Position numbers and translations under genes: made by a program. The notes beneath the pieces are model-generated. The model saw nothing but the letters and a program-made list of their open reading frames with translations. It was not told where the DNA came from and did no database searches. From Antiquaquibacter soli (GTDB lineage: Bacteria; Actinomycetota; Actinomycetes; Actinomycetales; Microbacteriaceae), in contig NZ_JAUQUB010000001.1 in assembly GCF_030580675.1 (NCBI RefSeq), forward strand, positions 744,001 through 808,000: a stretch of 64,000 nucleotides of DNA, read 5' to 3'. Below, in pieces: positions 28,787-38,252 of this stretch (its first letter is position 1; each line of letters begins with the position of its first letter).

Positions 28787-31700
28787 GTGACGATCACCGG
28801 CTTCCGTGCGCCCGCAGCGCCCGCCTCGGGCGCTGCTCCGGTGGCTCTGGATGCCTCGCAGAGGGCGGTGCTCGATCTCCCGGCCGAGGCATCCGCCGCC
28901 GTGCTCGGCGCTCCCGGCACGGGTAAGACGACGACGCTCATCGAGCTCGTCGCCGACCGAGTGCTCGGCGCGGGCTGGGGGCCGGATGCCGTGCTCGCGC
29001 TCACGACGAGCCGGGCATCCGCGACCCGGCTGCGCGACGCGATCGCCTTGCGTCTCGTCACTCCGACCACCGGCCCCATGGCGCGCAGCGTCAACTCGCT
29101 CGCCTTCGAGATCGTGCGCGACGCCGCCCGGTCGGCGGGGGAGCCGCTGCCCCGGCTCGTGAGCGGGGGCGAGCAGGATGCCGAGCTCGCCGCCCTCCTC
29201 GAGGGCCACCTCGCCGAAGGCGGCGGCCCCGAGTGGCCCGAGTCGCTCGGACCCGAGGTGCGGCGGCTGCGCCGGTTCCGCACCGAGCTGCGCGAGCTCA
29301 TGACCCGCGCGACGGAGCACGACGTGACGCCCGAGCAGCTTCGTCGCCTCGCGGGCGAGCACGGGCATCCGGAGTGGCGGGCCGCTGCCGACCTCATCGA
29401 GGAGTACGCCCAGGTGCTCTCGTACTCCACCGAAATCCGGCTCGACCAGGCAGAACTCGTGCGTTTCGCGGTCGCCGCGATCGCCCGCGGTGACGTCGGC
29501 GAGCGGGTCGCCTCGCTTCGCCTCGTGGTGATCGACGACCTCCAAGAGGCCACCGAGACCACCCTGTCGTTGCTCGCGGCGCTCGCAGCGCGCGGCATCG
29601 CGGTCGTCGCGTTCGGCGACCCGGATGTCGCGGCGAACGCCTTTCGCGGCGGCGAGCCCGACTCCCTCGGCCGTCTCTCGAGCGTGCTCGGCGTTCCGGC
29701 GGAGACGATCGTGCTGTCGTCCAGCCATCGTCAGGGCCCCGCGCTGCGGGCGTTCACCGCGTCGGTCACCGAGCGCATCGGCGCTGCGGCGGCCGGTCGC
29801 CAGCGCCTCGCGGCCGCCGCTGGCGAGGATGCCCCGCTCCCACTGTCCCGCATCGAGGCCCCCAGCCCCGCCCGCGAGTGGGCCACGGCAGCCCGAGTGC
29901 TGCGCGAGGAGCACTTGCGCCGCGGCATCCCCTACCGGCAGATGGCGGTCGTCGTGCGCAGCGGAGCGCAAGTGCCCGCGGTCGTGCGCGCACTCGCGCT
30001 CGCGGAGGTCCCCACCCGCACGACCGTGGGCGGCACCCCGCTGCGCGACGACCTCGCCGCGCGCGCTCTGCTGCGGGTCGTGCAGGTGGGCATCGGCCAT
30101 GTCGACCTCACCCCCGAGCTCGCGACGGAGCTGCTTCTCGGCCCCTTCGGCGGTCTCGATCGGCTCGCCCTGCGCCGGCTGAGGATCGCCCTCCGTGCTG
30201 AGGAGGTAGCGGGTGGCGGGCGGCGCCCCGCCGACGAGCTCCTCGTCGAGGCGCTCGAGGAGCCGGGTCGGCTCGCGACGATCGACCACCGCGTGGCGCG
30301 CTCCGCCGAGCGACTCGCGGGCACGCTCGCGCAACTGCGCTCGAGCGACGGATCGATCGAGGAGCTGCTCTGGCTCGCGTGGGAGCGCAGCGGGCTCGCG
30401 CGCTCCTGGTACGACCAGGCGCTCTCCGGCGGCATCGCGGCGGCCGAGGCCAACCGCAACCTCGACGGCATCGTGGCCCTCTTCACGTCCGCCAAGCGCT
30501 TCGCCGAGCTCCGGCCGGGGGACGCCCCTCGCCTCTACCTCGACGAGATCCTCGGCGCGGAGGTGCCCGAGGACACGCTCTCGCCGCAGCCCTACGACGA
30601 CGCCGTGCTCGTGACGACCCCGTCGGCGACGGTGGGACTGGAGTTCGACACCGTGATCGTCGGCGGGCTCCAGGACGGCGTGTGGCCCAACCTGCGGCTG
30701 CGCGGGTCGCTCCTCGCTCCCCAGGAGCTCGTCCGGGCCGTGACGGGGGTCGAGTCGAGCGCGGTGGACGAACGGCGACAGGTGCTCGGCGACGAGCTGC
30801 GCATGTTCGCGCTCGCCGTCTCGCGAGCGCGGCACCGCGTGGTGCTCGCCGCGGTGGCCAACGACGACGAGGCGGCGAGCGTGCTGCTCGGTCTCGCCGC
30901 CGATGCTCCCCTCATCGACGTCACCGCCTCGCCGCTGAGCCTCCGCGCCCAGGTGGGCCGGCTGCGCCGGCGGCTCGCGCGGATGCCCGGGGATGCCGCG
31001 GCCGCGAGCACCCTCGCCGCGCTCGCCGTCGAGGGCGTGCCGGGAGCCGACCCGGATGACTGGCTCGGACTCCTCGACATCTCCACCACCGGTCCTCTCT
31101 TCGAGGGCGAGCAGGTGCCGATCTCGCCGTCGGCCATCGAGACCCTGCTCGCGAGCCCCCTCGACTGGTTCCTCGACCGGATCGCGGGGTCGGAGTCGGG
31201 AGTCATCGCGGGGGTCGGCACGATCATCCACTGGGCCATGGAGACGTCGGAGGACATCACGGTCGACGCCCTCTGGGAGGCGGTCGAGAAGCGCTGGGGG
31301 GAGCTGCTGTTCGAGGCGCCCTGGCTCGCCGACCGACAGCGCGTCATCGCCCGCGGCTTCACCGAGGCGCTCGCGGAGTACCTCGCCGACTTCCGGCGCG
31401 ACGGCAAGACGCTCGTCGGGGCGGAGAGCCGCTTCCGGCTGGAGGTCGGTAGAGCGGTGCTCTCCGGCTCGATCGACCGGGTGGAGCGTACCGCCGACGG
31501 CAAGGTGGTCATCGTCGACCTCAAGACCGGCACTCCCGAGACGAGCGCGGCGGCGATCGCCGAGCATCCGCAACTCGGGGCGTACCAGCTGGCGTACGCG
31601 TCGGGGATCCTCGATGAGGCGCTGGCTCCCCACGGCGAGCACATCGCGGGCGGGGCGAAGCTGCTGTACGTCAAGCAGGGCGTCAAGGGAAAGCTCTACC

Positions 31701-31879
31701 GCGAAGGGGTGCAGGCGGCGTTCGGCCCCGAGCAACTCGAGGCCTTCCGGGAGCGAGTGGACGCCGCGGCGGCACTCATCGCCGCCGCCGAGTTCGTCGG
31801 CCCCCTCGAGCTCGACACGTACCGGTCCGACTCGTCGCGGTTGCGCCTGCACCGCGTCCGGGAGGTGTCGAGTGACTGA
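28787..31879 (+). CDS. adnA: AdnA-like helicase-nuclease subunit
   Basis: 1030 residues: UvrD/Rep-type SF1 motor with Walker A GAPGTGKTTT near the N-terminus, a C-terminal PD-(D/E)XK nuclease (VIVDLKTGTPE) and the QLGAYQLAYA follow-on motif. Motif II reads IDDLQEA instead of DEYQD, matching the weak or vestigial motor expected for the AdnA subunit of the AdnAB break-resection complex. Leaderless: TACGTT (28775-28780) is 6 nt from the GTG. Overlaps adnB by 8 nt. Confidence 0.9.
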   Translation: MTITGFRAPAAPASGAAPVALDASQRAVLDLPAEASAAVLGAPGTGKTTTLIELVADRVLGAGWGPDAVLALTTSRASATRLRDAIALRLVTPTTGPMARSVNSLAFEIVRDAARSAGEPLPRLVSGGEQDAELAALLEGHLAEGGGPEWPESLGPEVRRLRRFRTELRELMTRATEHDVTPEQLRRLAGEHGHPEWRAAADLIEEYAQVLSYSTEIRLDQAELVRFAVAAIARGDVGERVASLRLVVIDDLQEATETTLSLLAALAARGIAVVAFGDPDVAANAFRGGEPDSLGRLSSVLGVPAETIVLSSSHRQGPALRAFTASVTERIGAAAAGRQRLAAAAGEDAPLPLSRIEAPSPAREWATAARVLREEHLRRGIPYRQMAVVVRSGAQVPAVVRALALAEVPTRTTVGGTPLRDDLAARALLRVVQVGIGHVDLTPELATELLLGPFGGLDRLALRRLRIALRAEEVAGGGRRPADELLVEALEEPGRLATIDHRVARSAERLAGTLAQLRSSDGSIEELLWLAWERSGLARSWYDQALSGGIAAAEANRNLDGIVALFTSAKRFAELRPGDAPRLYLDEILGAEVPEDTLSPQPYDDAVLVTTPSATVGLEFDTVIVGGLQDGVWPNLRLRGSLLAPQELVRAVTGVESSAVDERRQVLGDELRMFALAVSRARHRVVLAAVANDDEAASVLLGLAADAPLIDVTASPLSLRAQVGRLRRRLARMPGDAAAASTLAALAVEGVPGADPDDWLGLLDISTTGPLFEGEQVPISPSAIETLLASPLDWFLDRIAGSESGVIAGVGTIIHWAMETSEDITVDALWEAVEKRWGELLFEAPWLADRQRVIARGFTEALAEYLADFRRDGKTLVGAESRFRLEVGRAVLSGSIDRVERTADGKVVIVDLKTGTPETSAAAIAEHPQLGAYQLAYASGILDEALAPHGEHIAGGAKLLYVKQGVKGKLYREGVQAAFGPEQLEAFRERVDAAAALIAAAEFVGPLELDTYRSDSSRLRLHRVREVSSD

Positions 31880-34800
31880 GCACCGCTACAGCGCGGACGA
31901 CATCGCCGACGCGCTCGGGCGCCCGCGCCCGACGCCGCAGCAGCGCGCCGTCATCGAGTCGCCGCTCGGGCCGGCCCTCGTCGTCGCGGGAGCGGGGTCG
32001 GGCAAGACCGAGACGATGGCCGGCCGCGTGCTCTGGCTGCTGGCGAACGAATTGGTCCGCCCCAGCGAGATCCTCGGTCTGACGTTCACCCGAAAAGCGG
32101 CCGGGGAGCTCGCGCACCGCATCCGCGAGCGCATCGCCGACCTCTCGAGGGCGGGGATGCTCGCCGACGCCTACGACCCGTTCGAGGCCCCCACGGTCGC
32201 GACCTACAACTCCTACGCCAACGCGCTCTACCGCGACAACGCGGTCGTCCTCGGCCGGGAGTCGGACGGCGCGGTCCTCGGCGAGGCGGCCGCGTGGCAG
32301 CTCGCCCGCTCGACAGTCCTCCGCAGTGCCGACCCGCGCCTCGCGCCGCTCGGCAAGAACCTCGACCCCATCACTCGCGCGGTGCTGTCCGTCGCCCGCG
32401 GGCTAGCCGAGAACGTCGCCGACCCGGAAGCGGTCCGGGCGTTCGCGAAGCGGGTCGCGGGGGTGGCCGACCTCCCGTCCGGTGGGCGCGGGGAGTACGT
32501 CGAAGTGCTGCGCCTCGCCGAGAACGTCGGGGCACTCGATGTGCTCGTCGACCTCGCGGCGGAGTTCGAGTCGGCGAAGGCCGCTCGCGGACTCGTGGAG
32601 TACTCCGACCAGGTCGCCCTCGCCCTGCGCATCGTGCGCCTTCGGCCGTCCGTCGCCGAGACCGAGCGGGATCGCTACCGGGTCGTCCTCCTCGACGAGT
32701 ACCAGGACACGTCGGTCGTGCAGACCCAGCTGCTCGCGGAGCTGTACGCCGGGCATCCGGTCATGGCGGTCGGCGATCCGAACCAGTCGATCTACGGCTG
32801 GCGCGGCGCGAGCGCATCGAACCTCGACGACTTCGCTCGCGCCTTCGGCGCCCAGGGCTCGAGGTACGCGCTCTCGACGAGCTGGCGCAACGGCACCGTC
32901 ATCCTGGAGGCGGCCAACGCGGTCGTCGCGCCGTTCGCGCACGGGCGGGTCGCGGTCGAGCGGCTCGAGGCGAGCCCGCGTGCCAGCTCGATGCCGGTGG
33001 ACGTGGCCTTCCCCGAGTCGGTCGTCGACGAGGCCGAGTCGGTCGCGGCCTGGCTCGAGCCGAAGCTGAAGTCCGCGACACCGCCGTCGGCGGCGATTCT
33101 GTTTCGTACCCGCAAGTCGCAGGGGTTCTTCCTCGAGGCGCTGCGCAAGCGGGACATCCCGTTCCACGTCCTCGGGCTCGGCGGGCTCCTCGCCGAGCCG
33201 GAGATCGCCGACCTCGTGTCGGCCCTCACCGTCGTGCACGATCCCTCTGCCGGTCTCGAGCTGCTGCGACTGCTGGCCGGCGCGCGCTGGCGCATAGGGG
33301 TGCAGGACCTCTACGCGCTCAGTCGGCTCGCGTCGTGGCTGCGCGACCGCGACTACGCGCAGCAGCGCTACGACGAGGAGCTCGCGAAGGCGCTCAAGTC
33401 GTCCGTCGCCGCGGGGGAGGGCGGCTCGATCGTCGACGCGCTCGACTTCCTCGGAACGGCGAAGCCCGGCCACCTCGCCCTCGAGGCGTTCAGCCCGGAG
33501 GGGCTGGAACGGTTGCGGGATGCCGCGCGCCTGCTCTCGCGGCTCCGCTCCCGCGCCGGACTCGACCTGCCCGAGTTCGTCGCCGTCGTGCTGCAGGAGC
33601 TGCGCCTGGATATCGAGATCGCCGCGAACGAGTACCGGCCGCTCGGATCGGCCACGATCGACGCCTTCTTCGATGCTGTCGGCAACTACGTCGCCCTCGA
33701 GGAGGTCGCGACGCTCGGGGGATTCCTCTCGTGGTTGCGGGAGGCGGAGCAGCGCGAGGACCTGTCCCCCCGCCCCGAGGATCCGGAGCCGGGCACGGTG
33801 CAGGTGCTCACGATCCACGGCTCCAAGGGGCTCGAGTGGGACGTGGTCGTCGTGCCCCGCCTCGTCGAAGACGAACTCCCCGGTCGGCCCGCGGAGGGCG
33901 GATACCAGGGCTGGCTCTCGTTCGGGCAGCTGCCCTGGCCGTTCCGCGGTGATGCTGCTGAGCTCCCCGAGTTCGAATGGGAGGCCGCGACGACGCGCGT
34001 CGAGGTGCGCGACGCGCTCACCGACTTCAAGGCACGGGTCAAGGAGCATCTCCTCCAGGAGGAACGCCGACTCGCCTATGTGGCTGTCACGCGGGCGCGC
34101 CACGGTCTTCTGCTCAGCGGCTCCTTCTGGGCGACGCAGTCGCGGTCGAGAACGCCGAGCACCTACCTGCGCGAGCTCGTGGCGGCGGGCATCATCGGTC
34201 CGATTCCCCTCGAGACGTCACTCGAGGAGAACCCGCTCGGCGACAACCTCGAGCGGCTCCTGTGGCCGCGCGACCCGCTCGGTTCTCGTCGGCCGGCGGT
34301 CGAGGCAGCGGCCGCGGCGGTTCGCGCCGCCGAGCCTGCGGTCGCCGGTCCGTGGGCGGAGGACATCGAGCTGCTCCTCGCGGAGCGTCGCGAACGGCTC
34401 GCGGGGGATTCCCGAGTGGAGCTGCCGACGCGTGTGCCGGCATCCCGGTTCAAAGACTTCGTCGACGACCCGGCCTCGGTCGCCTCGTCCCTGCGGCGAC
34501 CCATGCCGGAGCGTCCCTACCGCGCGACGCAGCTCGGCACCCTCTTCCACTCCTGGGTGGAGAACCGGTACGGCGTCGGCGGCGACGCGGCGGAGCTGGA
34601 TGCCGCGCTCACCGAGCTCGACGGATCGGACCTCGTCGACGTCGACCTCGACCGATTGCGGTCGATCTTCGAGTCGAGCCCGTGGGCCTCGCGGCGCCCG
34701 GTCGAGGTGGAGCGCGAGATCCACCTGCCGTTCGACGGCCGCATCGTCATCTGCAAGATCGACGCCGTGTACGAGCTCGAGGGAGGTCGATTCGAGATCG

Positions 34801-35021
34801 TCGACTGGAAGACGGGCAAGGCGCCGAAGGACGACGCCGACCTCGAGTCGAAGCAGCTGCAGCTCGCCCTCTACCGCCTCGCGTTCGCGCGGTGGAAGGG
34901 CATCGACGAGTCGCGCGTCGAGGCGGCGTTCTACTTCGTGAGCGACGACCGCGTCATCCGGCCCGACCACGTCGACTCCGAGGCCGAGCTTCTCGCACGG
35001 TGGAGGCGCGCGCTGCTATAA
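31872..35021 (+). CDS. adnB: AdnB-like helicase-nuclease subunit
   Basis: 1049 residues: complete SF1A motor with AGAGSGKTET, LTFTRKAAGEL, VLLDEYQDTS, GDPNQSIYGWRG, the VLTIHGSKGLEWD motif V region, and VAVTRARHG. A C-terminal RecB-like nuclease follows (EIVDWKTGK, then KQLQLALYRLAFA). It is the main motor and second nuclease of AdnAB, which resects double-strand breaks. GTG 31872 overlaps the adnA end (8 nt). The upstream frame extension is antisense to nothing real and was dropped. Confidence 0.93.
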   Translation: MTEHRYSADDIADALGRPRPTPQQRAVIESPLGPALVVAGAGSGKTETMAGRVLWLLANELVRPSEILGLTFTRKAAGELAHRIRERIADLSRAGMLADAYDPFEAPTVATYNSYANALYRDNAVVLGRESDGAVLGEAAAWQLARSTVLRSADPRLAPLGKNLDPITRAVLSVARGLAENVADPEAVRAFAKRVAGVADLPSGGRGEYVEVLRLAENVGALDVLVDLAAEFESAKAARGLVEYSDQVALALRIVRLRPSVAETERDRYRVVLLDEYQDTSVVQTQLLAELYAGHPVMAVGDPNQSIYGWRGASASNLDDFARAFGAQGSRYALSTSWRNGTVILEAANAVVAPFAHGRVAVERLEASPRASSMPVDVAFPESVVDEAESVAAWLEPKLKSATPPSAAILFRTRKSQGFFLEALRKRDIPFHVLGLGGLLAEPEIADLVSALTVVHDPSAGLELLRLLAGARWRIGVQDLYALSRLASWLRDRDYAQQRYDEELAKALKSSVAAGEGGSIVDALDFLGTAKPGHLALEAFSPEGLERLRDAARLLSRLRSRAGLDLPEFVAVVLQELRLDIEIAANEYRPLGSATIDAFFDAVGNYVALEEVATLGGFLSWLREAEQREDLSPRPEDPEPGTVQVLTIHGSKGLEWDVVVVPRLVEDELPGRPAEGGYQGWLSFGQLPWPFRGDAAELPEFEWEAATTRVEVRDALTDFKARVKEHLLQEERRLAYVAVTRARHGLLLSGSFWATQSRSRTPSTYLRELVAAGIIGPIPLETSLEENPLGDNLERLLWPRDPLGSRRPAVEAAAAAVRAAEPAVAGPWAEDIELLLAERRERLAGDSRVELPTRVPASRFKDFVDDPASVASSLRRPMPERPYRATQLGTLFHSWVENRYGVGGDAAELDAALTELDGSDLVDVDLDRLRSIFESSPWASRRPVEVEREIHLPFDGRIVICKIDAVYELEGGRFEIVDWKTGKAPKDDADLESKQLQLALYRLAFARWKGIDESRVEAAFYFVSDDRVIRPDHVDSEAELLARWRRALL

Positions 35022-35028
35022 GTAGCGG

Positions 35029-35817
35029 GTGGACCTCGCCGCGATCGTGCCCCTCTGGGTGACCATGCCGAGCTTCGTGCTGCTGTTCCTCGGAGTCTCG
35101 TGGGGCATCCTCCTCCTCGTCCGCCCGTGGGTGCGTCGGGCGGCAGCCAACCACGAGGAGTGGGACCGGGTGCTCGGGTACGCCATGTCGTCCTACGGCC
35201 TCTTCTACGGCATCCTGCTCGCCCTGATCGCGGTGTCGGTGTATGAGAACTTCGAGCGGGTCGACGTCGTCGTCCTCGACGAGGTCTCGTCCCTGGGTGC
35301 GCTCTACCGGGGTATGTCCGGCTACCCCGAGAGCCTCGCGATGGAGCTGCAGGGTCACGTGCGCGACTACACGCTGAGTGTCATCGCGGAGGACTGGCCG
35401 CTGCAGCAGCAGGGCATCATCCCGTCCGAGGGCAACACGCGGGTCGATCACATCCAGGCCCTACTGCTCTCGTTCGAGCCGACCACGATCGGTCAGCAGA
35501 CACTGCACAACCAGATCTTGAGCGAGTTCTTCGACTTCTTGGAGGCTCGGCGTGCGCGCCTCGACGAGACCGATCTCGCGCTGCCTCCCGTGATGTGGGT
35601 CGTGGTCGGCATCGGCGCGGTCATCAACGCGACGATGCTCGCCCTCGTCGAGGCGCGCAACCTGCGGGTCCACCTCATCATGTCGGGCATCATCGCCGTG
35701 TTCGTCGCGCTGCTCATCTTCGTCACCGCGAGCATGGACCACCCGTACTCGGGCTACGTCAATATCTCGCCCGAGGCGTTCCAGAACCTCGTCGACCAGT
35801 TGATGGTGCAGCGCTAG
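35029..35817 (+). CDS. DUF4239 membrane protein
   Basis: 262 residues: N-terminal transmembrane helices (about 5-30 and 55-75), a long extracytoplasmic or cytoplasmic helical middle, and two C-terminal helices (about 185-230). This is the bestrophin-like DUF4239 layout. TATAAG overlaps the adnB stop and ends 6 nt before the GTG, so it can be transcribed alone. Ends 4 nt inside the convergent LysR gene. Function unknown. Confidence 0.85.
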   Translation: MDLAAIVPLWVTMPSFVLLFLGVSWGILLLVRPWVRRAAANHEEWDRVLGYAMSSYGLFYGILLALIAVSVYENFERVDVVVLDEVSSLGALYRGMSGYPESLAMELQGHVRDYTLSVIAEDWPLQQQGIIPSEGNTRVDHIQALLLSFEPTTIGQQTLHNQILSEFFDFLEARRARLDETDLALPPVMWVVVGIGAVINATMLALVEARNLRVHLIMSGIIAVFVALLIFVTASMDHPYSGYVNISPEAFQNLVDQLMVQR

Positions 35818-36680
35818 TTCTGCTGGAACGGTCGCGACATGATCGCGGACGCGAGCGCCTCGACGGGCTCGCGTGCCGCACCCGGCCTCGAGACGAGCGT
35901 GAAGTCGACGTCGCCGAGCTGAGGCATCGCGAGTGCGGCGGGCACCTGGGCGAGGTCCGGCGGGATGAGCGACTGCGGGTAAGGCGCGATGCCGATGCCG
36001 GCGCGCACCGCGGCGAGCACGCCGTTGACCTCCTTGACCGTGCACGTGATGCGCCACGTGCGCCCCGCCTCCTCGAGGCTGCGGATCGCGGATGACCGGC
36101 TCAGGCTCGGCGCCTGGTAGACGATGAGGGGCAGCGGCAGATCCGGCTCGAGAACGACGCTGCGGTGCGCCATCCACACGAGCCGCTCCCGGCGGACGAG
36201 CTGGCCGGCCGGCTCGCCGGGCCCGAGCGAGACGGGGTCCTGGTTGATGAACACGAGGTCGAGCTGCCCCGCCTGCAGGCGCCGAAGCAGCACGGGGCTC
36301 TGGCTCACGGTCAGTTCGAGGGTGATCTGCGGGTGCAGCTGGCGGAAGTCGCGCAGGATGCCGGGTACCTGGGTCAGCGCGAGGTTGTCCGCCGAGCCGA
36401 ACCGCAGCCGACCGCGCATCGCGGTGCCGGTGAAGTAGCTCGCCGCCTGGTCCTGAGCGGCGAGGATGCTGCGGGCGAAGCCGAGCATGGCCTCGCCGTT
36501 GTCGGTGAGCGAGACCGTCCGGGTGTCGCGCAGAACGAGGATGCGCCCTGCGGACTGCTCGAGCTTGCGCACGTGCTGGCTGACGGTCGGCTGGCTGAGC
36601 CCGAGTCGCGCCGCCGCACCGGTGAAGCTCAGCGTCTCGGCGACGGCCACGAAGGTCCGCAGGAGCACCGGGTCGAGCAT
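35814..36680 (-). CDS. LysR-family transcriptional regulator
   Basis: 288 residues: HTH at about 18-37 (TGAAARLGLSQPTVSQHVRK) and a LysR effector-binding domain. ATG 36680 was chosen; an in-frame GTG two codons upstream is possible. It is divergent from an MFS transporter with a T-N11-A palindrome between them, so the transporter is the likely target and an exported or imported compound the likely inducer. Confidence 0.9.
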   Translation of the reverse strand: MLDPVLLRTFVAVAETLSFTGAAARLGLSQPTVSQHVRKLEQSAGRILVLRDTRTVSLTDNGEAMLGFARSILAAQDQAASYFTGTAMRGRLRFGSADNLALTQVPGILRDFRQLHPQITLELTVSQSPVLLRRLQAGQLDLVFINQDPVSLGPGEPAGQLVRRERLVWMAHRSVVLEPDLPLPLIVYQAPSLSRSSAIRSLEEAGRTWRITCTVKEVNGVLAAVRAGIGIAPYPQSLIPPDLAQVPAALAMPQLGDVDFTLVSRPGAAREPVEALASAIMSRPFQQN

Positions 36681-36713
36681 CCTCACCGCCTCTCATTGCG
36701 GAACGTTATGGGA

Positions 36714-36766
36714 CTTATAGCCACCATAAGCCAACGGTATGACGGGTGCGAGGCTACCGTGGAACG
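36714..36766. promoter_or_regulatory. LysR-type operator and leaderless MFS promoter
   Basis: CTTAT-N7-ATAAG (36714-36730) is a perfect inverted repeat containing the LysR T-N11-A core. Downstream, TACCGT (36755-36760) is followed by 6 nt and the GTG of the MFS gene. The operator ends 24 bp before the -10, suited to activation or repression at the -35. Confidence 0.6.
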
Positions 36767-38098
36767 GTGGCGATAACCCCCGACGCGAACCCGGCGACGA
36801 TGCCGATCGCGGTGGCCATGCAGCGCCCGGCGTGGAAGGACACCTTCAGTGCGCTGCGGATGCACAACTACCGCCTGTACGTGGTGGCCCAGTTCCTCTC
36901 CAACACCGCCGGGTGGATGCAGCGCATCGCGACCGACTGGCTCGTCCTCGAGCTCACCGGCTCGGTCGCCCTGGTCGGCCTGACGATTGCGATTCAGTTC
37001 GTCCCCACCCTCCTGCTCGGCGCGTGGGCGGGCGTCATCGCCGACCGCTTCCCGAAACGCGCGGTGCTCCTGCTCACCCAGGGCCTCGTCGGAGCTCTCA
37101 GTCTCGTGCTCGCCGTGCTGGCGATCACGGGCGCGGCGACGCTCGTCTCGGTGTACGCGCTCGTGCTCGGCATCGGCCTCGTGCAGGTCTTCGACGGTCC
37201 CGCGAGGTCGGTGTTCGTCAACGAGATGGTGGGTCCGCGACACCTCCGCAACGCCATCAGCGTCAACGCGTCGATCTTCCACCTCGGGGCGCTGCTCGGG
37301 CCGGCCCTCAGCGGAGCCCTCATCGTCGTCGTGGGGTCCGGGTGGGCGATCGCCATCAACGTCGGCGCGGCGGCGATCGGGATCGGCCTGCTCCTCGCCA
37401 TGCGTCGAGACGAGTTGCTCGTCGGCCCGCGCGCCCCGAGCACGAAGGGCCAGATCCGGGAGGCGGGCCGGTACATCCTCGGCAAACCGGCGCTGTTCTG
37501 GACGATGGTCATCGTCGGGGTCGTCGCGGTCTTCGGCGTGCCGATGCCCACCCTCCTCGCGGGAATCGCCGACACCGTCTACGACACCGGCGCACAGGGC
37601 TACGGGCTCTACAACACCTTGACCGCGGTCGGCGCGCTCACCGGTGCGCTCGTCTCGGCACGGCGATCCAGCCTCCGGTTGCGCACGATCGTGCTCGGCG
37701 TGCTGCTCTACGGCGTGCTCCTCGCGCTCGCGGGGCTCGCGCCGTTCTATCCCATGTTCCTCGTCGTGCTCGTCACCGTGGGCTTCTCGCGCCTGCTCGT
37801 CATGACCGCTGCGGAGACGATGGTGCAGTTCTCGTCGAATCTCGCCATTCGCGGCCGGGTCATGTCGTTCTGGGTGATCGTCCTCGTTGGCGGGCAGGCG
37901 ATCGGCGGCCCGCTCGTCGGCTGGATCGCCGAGACCATCGGGCCGAAGAACGCGATGATCGTGTGCGGGGCGATCCCCGCCCTCGCGGCGATCGCCATCT
38001 CGCTCGTGCTCGCCCGCAGCGGCCGCCTCACCGTCGCGGTGCGGCCGCGGCGCGGCAACTGGGTCGCGATCGTGCCGCGTGCCGCGTCGGGGCGGTAG
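36767..38098 (+). CDS. MFS efflux transporter (MFS_3/EntS-like)
   Basis: 443 residues, about 12 transmembrane segments. Features are the SNTAGWMQRIATDWLVLELT start and GAWAGVIADRFPKR after TM2 (the MFS loop 2-3 motif), typical of the MFS_3 exporters that include enterobactin exporter EntS. The substrate is unknown and the exporter direction is from the family. GTG 36767 is set by the -10. Divergent LysR gene is the probable regulator. Confidence 0.87.
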   Translation: MAITPDANPATMPIAVAMQRPAWKDTFSALRMHNYRLYVVAQFLSNTAGWMQRIATDWLVLELTGSVALVGLTIAIQFVPTLLLGAWAGVIADRFPKRAVLLLTQGLVGALSLVLAVLAITGAATLVSVYALVLGIGLVQVFDGPARSVFVNEMVGPRHLRNAISVNASIFHLGALLGPALSGALIVVVGSGWAIAINVGAAAIGIGLLLAMRRDELLVGPRAPSTKGQIREAGRYILGKPALFWTMVIVGVVAVFGVPMPTLLAGIADTVYDTGAQGYGLYNTLTAVGALTGALVSARRSSLRLRTIVLGVLLYGVLLALAGLAPFYPMFLVVLVTVGFSRLLVMTAAETMVQFSSNLAIRGRVMSFWVIVLVGGQAIGGPLVGWIAETIGPKNAMIVCGAIPALAAIAISLVLARSGRLTVAVRPRRGNWVAIVPRAASGR

Positions 38099-38252
38099 GC
38101 CGACGCGATAGATTGCGGGTCATCGCAATTCTCGCCGGGGATGCCTCCTCCGGTGCTGGAGGAGGTGGTGACCCGTTTCCGATCCGCTCGACGCTCCGCG
38201 CGCCCTCGTCGAGGCGCATCGGTTCGAGCCCGCCGCGGCCCTGCTTCGCGCC

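Noticed and set aside
28592-31852. Very long minus-strand open frame (1086 codons)
   Set aside because: Antisense of adnA; Arg/Gly/His-rich with no domain. Long shadow frames are expected at 70% GC.
30993-31871. Upstream extension of adnB by 293 codons
   Set aside because: Overlaps the adnA coding frame and is Ser/Arg-rich; the motor domain begins just after GTG 31872.
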